Below are positions 57,705-64,000 of a stretch of DNA of 64,000 nt, piece after piece. Origin of the DNA: Zizania palustris (lineage: Eukaryota; Streptophyta; Magnoliopsida; Poales; Poaceae); contig JAAALK010000283.1 of NCBI GenBank assembly GCA_019279435.1, positions 64,772,642 to 64,836,641 of the forward strand, given 5' to 3'. Position 1 is the stretch's first letter; each line of letters opens with the position of its first letter. The notes beneath the pieces were generated by a model. It saw only the letters and a list, made by a program, of their open reading frames with translations. It had not been told where the DNA came from and ran no database searches. A program made the position numbers and the translations under genes.

Positions 57705-60571
57705 CAGTGTTGAAAAAAATCGGCTGATCAGCCCCAGCCCATGTAATTTATAAGAAAATCGGCCAGAAATCGGTGGTCAACCCGATTAATCGGTGCCACC
57801 AATTAATCGGTCTAGTACAAAAAAATGGGGTTTTGCCACCCCACCCACCACTTTCCCTCTCTGTTGCGCACTTTCCCCTTTTCCTCTCACCTGCGCATGC
57901 TAAAAATATGGCCAATATTATACGTGAGCAAGAGCTAAGAGATGAGGTTACAATTGAGGATAAAGAAGATAAAGAAGAGATGAATGAAACTAGTTTTAGT
58001 GTTAGTGCACCAAAGAATATTGGTTCTATCAATAAATTTGTGAACCCGGTTGATCCTTCTATCCCTATTAGTATGACAAAGAGGCAAAAAATATTAATGA
58101 TGCTATTGATAAGGAAAGAACTTATAATGTAGGGCAGTATTTGGGTAGATGGATGTATAAGAGAAATATTCCTTTCAATAGCATTGATGATGATGACTTT
58201 AAACAATTTTGTGAGGCTCTTGATCATTATGGTCCAAATTAGAAGCAACCATCTCAATACATTTTTAAAGGAAATATGTTGTCGGAGGAAGTACAAAGAA
58301 CTAAGGAGTTGTTAAATCCACATGAAGTTGAGAGAGTGCAACTTGGATGCTCTGTTATGACTGATGCTTGGACAGACAAGAAAAGAAGGATCATAATGAA
58401 TTTGTGTGTGCATTGCAAGCTAGGAACTTCATTTATAGAGTTAAAAGAGGCTTCAGCTGATGCACACACAAGTTTATACATATTTAGTTATGTTGATAAA
58501 TACATTGAGAAAATTGGTCCTCAATATGTTGTACAAGTAGTTACTGATAATGCTTCTGATAATATGGGAGCAAGGGAGATGTTAAAGGACAAAAGACCAA
58601 CCATATTTTGGTCCTCATGTGCAACTCACACTTTGAACTTGATGGTGGAGGCAATTAGTAAGTTGAAACAATTCTCACCTACAATCACTAAAGCCAAAGA
58701 GATGACTATTTTTATATATGCACATCATGATACTTTGTCTTTGATGAGACAACAAACTAAGAAGAGAGATATTGTTAGGCCGGGTGTAACAAGATTTGCT
58801 TCCGCATTTCTTACTTTACAAAGTTTGCTTGCTAAGAAAAAACAACTAAGAGAGATGGCTTGTAGTGAGGCTTGGGAACAATGCAAACACACAAGATCAA
58901 ATAAAGGAAAGTTAGCATATGCTACAATCATGAGTAGAGGATTTTGGATGAATGTTGCTCTTTGCATCAAGGTCTTTGAGCCATTAGTGAAATTGCTTCG
59001 CTTGGCTGATAGTGATAGTGCATCTATGGACACTATATATGGAGAGCTTTTAAAGGCAAAGAAGGCCATCAAGGTTATCGTGGGAAATTCAGAAAGATAC
59101 TATAATATGATTGTTTCAGCCATAAAAAGCAGGATGACTGGAAGGCTAGATTCTACATTGCATAAGGCAGCATATGTCTTAAATCCCCATTACAGCTACA
59201 TTGATTTGTCAATCTTTGGAGATGTAGACCTCATGTTTGCCTTTATGGATGTTGAAACATTTTATTATGATGATGGTGATAAGCAAAATCTTGCTCTTAA
59301 TGTCGACTTGCCTATGTTTAAATTTCACCAAGGCATGTTTGGAAAGATAGCTACCACAAAAGAACTTCACAATGATAATTTCTCTGCTGGTAAGTTTGTG
59401 TGTACTTATAAAAATCAATATTATTGCAATTAATACATAGAGCACATATTTTTGTATTATTGACTTTTTGATTACTTGTAGCGACATGGTGGTCAACTTA
59501 TGGATTGCAAAGTCCTACATTACAAAGAAAAGCTATTAGGATTTTAAATTTGACCTCAAGTGCATCCAGATGTGAAAGAAATTAGAGTGCATTTGAAATG
59601 GTAATCATCATAACTCTTTTTCATTTTGCTATAGCATTAACATTTTTTCCTAATTTCTTTTCATTTTACAATTTGAAGATGGATGCAAAGAGGAGAAATA
59701 AATTAGATGGGTGTCGTGTGAACAACTTGGTGTTTGTTCAATTCAATGGAAGAATGATGGATAAAAGGAAGAAGTGTTCTATCTCTAGTGGTGTTCTTCT
59801 AGGAGAAGATGCTTCACATGCACAAGATTGGATATGTGAATGTGATGAAAAAATTGATCCAACAAAGGGATTATCATATGATCTAATTGATGAAGTAATT
59901 GGAGCTACAGAAGCAATGGAGGCTCGTAGGAGCAAGAAAGTGAGAGAGATTTATGAAGTAGAAGAATTTGTTTCTAATGATGAAGAGATTTAATTTGAGT
60001 CTGATGATGGAAGGGTGGTTTCAACTAAAGAGAATGAAGAAGATGAATCAATAGATCTTTGATCCTACAACCTATCTTATTTATTTCTCTTATAATGTGT
60101 TAAACTAATCAAACTATGGACGATTGTGCGGTTGTGACTTTGATGTTATTGTGTTGTTGTGTGTTGTTTTTTCTTTATTGTTGTAATGAACAATAGACTA
60201 TTGTCATATTGTGTGCTGTTTTAATTTAGTAATGTGTTGGTTTGGCTATGTTAACTTATTGCAATGTTGGTATAATACACATTTCAAACACATACTTATG
60301 CATTGTTGTGTATTTTGTAGGTTTATCAACTCCAACCAACCTTTCAAGTACATACATATGCAGAAAAAACTCATAGGTATATCATATGCATTGTACTTGT
60401 ATAATTATATTCATGATCTTATAGAAAATATACATAGATTTGCATATTACATATGTTATGTTGACCAATTAGTTATTCAACCAATTAATTCAGTTAATCC
60501 TTCGATTAACCGATTAATCCCTACTCGGTGGTCGAATGATCATTTACCAATCATCAATTTTTCTAACACTG
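57705..60571 (+). mobile_element. hAT transposon with DUF659-type transposase, 2,867 bp
   Basis: The ends CAGTGTTGAAAAA and TTTTTCTAACACTG are inverted repeats. CCTATAAC (57697-57704) and CCTACAAC (60572-60579) form an 8-bp duplication with one mismatch, implying some age. Subterminal AATCGGT/ATTAATCGG words are present at both ends. The transposase pseudogene occupies 57908-60063. Confidence 0.9.
57908..60063 (+). pseudogene. hAT transposase (DUF659 plus hAT dimerisation), broken
   Basis: The start is ATG 57908 (MANIIREQE), acidic N-terminus. A frameshift near 58090 and TAG at 58240-58242 precede the long open part (58276 on) with MTDAWTDKKRR carrying the first acidic residue, VVTDNASDNMG the second, and CATHTLNLM. 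GTAAG at 59390 and TAG at 59479-59481 bound a 92-bp intron; GTAAT at 59601 and AAG at 59676-59678 bound a 78-bp intron. Phases join across both. Exon 2 carries the hAT C-terminal block (SSASRCERN, SAFEM) with TAG at 59583-59585 where the family has Trp. A further TAA lies at 59991 and the likely original end is TGA 60061. No BED finger was seen before 57908. Confidence 0.85.
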
Positions 60572-61406
60572 CCTACAACTGATAAGGTATGGAAAAATCA
60601 GGCCATCAAGACCGATTACGCGACCGGACGATACGTAGACCCGCACCATCGGGTTGATGGATGGGCAAACAATGCACTATACGCTCGGATCGATTGATAA
60701 TTACCGATGCCGATGAGATGTGACATGGAATTAAAGGTAACTTACCAGTTGTACTCCGATAGAACCTAAATCTAACATACCAGAAGATGCATCTATACTA
60801 TTAAATCATCATAATAATAAGATCAGACTTAACCAAGATAGTTGCTAAATCACGAATGACTCATAATATTTTGACATATCGGTCATACTTTATTCAGATG
60901 AACGATGTATAACATAAATCAGATACAATAGATCAAGATATCAGAAATAACCGATGAAGCATCAAAATACGATATCTAATCAACATCAATCTAAGATATC
61001 GTAACGATGCAGCCTTAGATGTAGCTGATACATCTAGATAAACCAACGATTATACATACCAAACCAGTGCACTTCAAGAGATAGAAGTGATGCAGCCTTA
61101 AACAACACCAATCTAGTCCGATTGAACCTTGAATAACAAGGGTGGCGATGCGCCGAGAGTAGTTTTTGGATTGGTTGTGTATTCTTCTATCTACCTAATA
61201 TGTACATATTTATAGTCCGGAGACTTGCCGTTTGATACGATCCGTATCATAACCGATTCTAGCTCTCATATCTATCTCTTTATCATAATCGGTTTCTTCA
61301 TATCTGGTCATGCACAACAATACAAACAAACTTCTTTGACCAATCTTTGACCAAACTTCTTGACTTTCGTTGACCATAGGCCTTAACCAACTTTTGCCGT
61401 CAACAC

Positions 61407-62393
61407 AACTAAGTTGTCACGTGCAGCGGAATTTCTAGAATACATGACTAGAATTGGCTCCTACCCTTGTCGGTGCTATAGCCTTCGTGCCGGCGAGGTA
61501 GGACTCCAACCTGACCTATTTTATTTTTTATCTAATTCTTGATTTGCTTTATTTCTTTGGCCTAGGTCATATTTATAATACAAATAATCTCCTAGTAGTT
61601 ACTCTTAAGAAAATATGACTCTTAATGAAAGGAAATATGACTCCTAACCCTAAACTCAATACTCCTAATTCTCTACAATACCAAGCGGGTACTGTTTATG
61701 TAGGTACTAATCATACGTCTAGGCTAGACCCAAAACCCTAGCCAATGCTATCTACATATACCCAATCCAGTCTTCTTTGATCTAATTCTTGACTTGCCTT
61801 ATTTCTTTGACCTATGACCATATTTATAATACAAATAACCTCCTAACTACTCTCAAGGAAATATGATTCCTAACCCTAAACCTAATATGCTACAACTCCT
61901 AATCCGCTAATGGGTACTATTCACGCAACTGGTCTAGACTCAAAACCCTAGTCCATGACGGTTCATGGCTATGTCTCCTATTGTTATACTTTAGAAACTT
62001 TGGTAATTAACAAATCTTATGTTATTTCTTCATAGGAAGGTTGTTTTGGAGCATAATTCACTAGTCAGAGAAAATTCTCATCTCTCGTTAAATCTTACCT
62101 ATCTTACCTTTAACTGTTGCTGTTGATTGCTTTATCACTTTTATTATTGTTGAATGCTGAGATTGTGTGGTTATGTCCCTTTTACTCTCCGCATCATGTT
62201 ATGGCATCTACAGAAACAACGTTCTTGATATATGTTCCATCACATCTTTTAAAATGAGATTGGATTGCCAAGATACCTGATGTCCTGATCTTATTCTTTC
62301 CAGTATTCCTAATCATTTATGTGAATACATTTCCTATCACATAATTTGCAGATGTCCTCTCTCTAGTATATTGCTTGCTTGGCTGGGCCTAAT
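61407..62393. repeat. Non-coding DNA with a ~235-bp tandem duplication
   Basis: 61530-61770 and 61775-61960 share CTAATTCTTGA-TTGC-TTATTTCTTTG-CCTA, CATATTTATAATACAAATAA-CTCCTA and CCTAACCCTAAAC in the same order, with moderate divergence. No ORF of interest. The remaining 61960-62393 shows nothing recognisable. Confidence 0.55.
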
Positions 62394-62509
62394 CACTACG
62401 GGAAACGGCATGTTTGCCGAGTGCCTGAAACTTTGCCGAGTGCATTTTTTTGGGCACTCGGCAAAGCTTGGTTTGCAGAGTGTTTTTTGAAAAGCACTCA
62501 GTAAACTAA

Positions 62510-63201
62510 GGGTCCCTTTGGTTTGGCTTCCGGAAGCGGCTTTTGCTTCCTGGAAGCAAAAAGTCAAACCAAAGGGTATATTTCTACCCAGCGGCTTTTA
62601 GTAAAAGCAGCTTTTGGTGCAGTGTAAATGTGAAAGCTCCTCCAGACCTGCTTTCTGTGGCTTTTGGCTTTTGGCTTCGCAACCATACAAAATTTCATAA
62701 ATTGACATTTCAAATTTCATACAACCATACAAAATTCTATAAATTGACATTTCAAATTTCATACAACCATATAAAATTTCATAAATTGACATTTCAAATT
62801 TCATACAACCATACAAAATTTCATAAATTGACATTTCAAATTTCATACAACCATACAAAATTTCATAAATTAACATTTCAAATTTCATACAGCCATACAA
62901 AAATTCATAAATTGACATTTCAAATTTCATACCATACAAAATTTCATAAATTAACATTTCAAATTTGATACAACCATATAAAATTTCATAAATTGACATT
63001 TCAAATTTCATACAACCATACAAAATTTTATAAATTGACATTTCAAATTTCATACACCCATACAAAATTTCATAAATTGAATTTTTACACAGCTCACAGC
63101 TCAAAGCAGTTTGTTCACAGCTGACTTCCCACAGAAGCTTTTCCACAGCCCACAGCCCACAGCAGCTTTTTCCCACAGCCACAGCTCAACCAAACACACC
63201 C
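62510..63201. mobile_element. MITE, 692 bp, carrying a 42-bp minisatellite
   Basis: The ends GGGTCCCTTTGGTTTGG and CAACCAAACACACCC are imperfect inverted repeats; TAA flanks at 62507-62509 and 63202-63204, as in PIF/Harbinger MITEs. Subterminal GGAAGC and CCACAGC words surround a central tandem array. It interrupts the CACTA terminus. Confidence 0.8.
62681..63080. repeat. Minisatellite, 42-bp unit, about 9.5 copies
   Basis: The unit is CATACAACCATACAAAATTT followed by CATAAATTGACATTTCAAATTT. One unit is a few bases short; others differ by single substitutions. Because 42 is divisible by three, the array is open on both strands with a 14-residue periodic translation, which should not be read as a protein. 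Confidence 0.95.
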
Positions 63202-63389
63202 TAAAAATACTCGGCAAACACGATACTAACGAGCGTCATGACGGCGTTCTTGCGCAGGCCTATTTTTTTCAGGTTTGCCGAGTGGTTTTAAAAATACCCT
63301 CGGCGAACCCAATATTTTTTCTGTGTGTAAACCTTATTTCGATCCTACAAGATATTCTCAATTTGGTTTTATCTTGAATTTTTTCTACA

Positions 63390-64000
63390 ATCCAAATACA
63401 ACATATGTTATCTCATATTAAAAATTCACATTTTTTTGGTTCAGTTTGTTATTTTTAATTTATTAAGTATGTTTTTAGAATTTAAATTGAAATAGGTGAA
63501 ATTTGAACTACAAGTGCCTAAAATAATTAAGAAAAAATATATAAAATTCATATTTATGTTTCATAGTATATTATGAGTTTTAATGCACTAAATTTAAATA
63601 ATGTTTGAAAAATTTATGTTGCAACACTCTATCGGCAACGTCGAGCTCAATAGTTTTTTAATTCTAAATAAATAAATTGAAGTCTGAAAAATATGAGACT
63701 TATCATGGTGTTATTTTATGATACATAGATGTTGTGATAAAAATTTAAAAAGGTTTCGATGAAATTATTACGTAGAGTGTTTAGAAATCAGAGATTGTGG
63801 GAGAAAGAATTAGGGTTTAGAGAAGAAATGAGATTGGTTTGAAAGAAGTTTCATGGTTAAATCATTTTTATACTTGAAAATTTTTATACACTCAAAATAC
63901 AACATAACTTATCTCATGTAAAAATTTCACTTTTTGGGGGGTTAGTTTGTTATTTTAAATTTATTAAGTATATTTCTAGGATTTAAATTGAAATAGGTCA
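63390..64000. repeat. AT-rich ~450-bp repeat units, continuing beyond the window
   Basis: One unit (about 63395-63890) and the start of a second share GGATTTAAATTGAAATA, TGAAATTTGAACTAC and AAGTCTGAAAAATA with 29899-30780 and, in reverse complement, with 53955-55080. There is no coding sequence. Confidence 0.65.

Larger units (their letters stand above)
57570..61406 (-). repeat. LTR-like sequence, copy 2, split by a hAT transposon
   Basis: The segments 57570-57704 and 60572-61406 align with copy 1 (shared CAGTTTGA, AACTGATAAGG, CCTATTTATAGTCCG-like words and GTCAACA end) once the hAT element and one target duplication are removed. Divergence from copy 1 is substantial, so these are old relatives rather than a recent LTR pair. 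Confidence 0.45.
62394..63315. mobile_element. CACTA transposon terminus with TTTGCCGAGTG subterminal repeats
   Basis: CACTACGGGAAACGGC begins at 62394, a standard CACTA end. TTTGCCGAGTG occurs near 62412 and 62432, its complement near 62455, and again after the inserted MITE (63206, 63275). This subterminal motif is familiar from panicoid CACTA families. The opposite terminus is not in the window and the right limit is arbitrary. Confidence 0.8.

Noticed and set aside
62543..63182. Repeat protein of 14-residue units, or a CRISPR-like array
   Set aside because: The 42-bp unit is open on both strands, has no spacers, and lies inside a MITE with TAA duplication in a eukaryotic genome.

Overview
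This window is a transposon-dense stretch of a nuclear plant genome, almost certainly a grass and probably a panicoid one. The indications are Tourist/PIF-Harbinger MITEs with TAA or TTA target duplications, a CACTA terminus with TTTGCCGAGTG subterminal repeats, hAT elements with 8-bp target duplications, and Ty3/gypsy elements of the Tekay chromovirus and Tat lineages. I found no convincing host gene, tRNA, rRNA or CRISPR array. The readable coding sequence belongs to mobile elements, and most of it is broken.

Left third (1-19 kb): a roughly 2.0-kb LTR-like element (987-19046, flanked by CATAG) was split twice. First insertion: a 4,005-bp hAT transposon (1426-5430, perfect 8-bp duplication CCCAGTGC) whose transposase frame is broken by one stop codon. 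Second insertion: a 12,026-bp non-autonomous LTR retrotransposon on the minus strand (5821-17846, duplication ACCCC). It has two essentially identical 5,344-bp LTRs around only 1,338 bp of internal DNA. Each LTR contains a gag-derived ORF with a zinc knuckle, a second polypurine tract and a second LTR start. This is the most unusual object in the window.

Middle left (19-30.8 kb): mostly anonymous AT-rich DNA. It holds an old pair of diverged homologous segments (about 21.0-21.9 and 23.2-25.3 kb), a Tourist MITE (24854-25193), a TRIM-like array of three LTR-like copies interrupted by a PIF/Harbinger element (25376-26698) that itself carries a 230-bp CACTA-type MITE (25963-26192), a fragment of a hAT transposase (28811-29014) and an AT-rich repeat element reaching 30.79 kb.

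Centre (30.8-52.4 kb): a decayed Tekay chromovirus (5' LTR truncated, PBS, ORF0, gag, protease, RT, RNase H, integrase, chromodomain, 3.17-kb 3' LTR). It is split by an 11,420-bp Tat-lineage element (34565-45984, duplication CCCCG) inserted on the minus strand, and by a 512-bp hAT MITE (46139-46650, duplication TCTCCAAG) inside RT. The Tat element carries, on the strand opposite its gag-pol, a gene-like unit with a TATA box and five exons whose phases join into about 1,114 codons.

Right (52.4-64 kb): MITEs, a 1,982-bp non-autonomous hAT element (53492-55473) with about 500-bp internal repeats, two copies of a roughly 1-kb LTR-like sequence, a 2,867-bp hAT transposon with a DUF659-type transposase pseudogene (57705-60571), and a CACTA terminus holding a 692-bp MITE that contains a 42-bp minisatellite.

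The non-autonomous 12-kb element and the Tekay chromovirus share PBS, ORF0, gag and LTR segments. The first was therefore probably mobilised by proteins of relatives of the second. All coordinates and comparisons were read by eye, without database searches.
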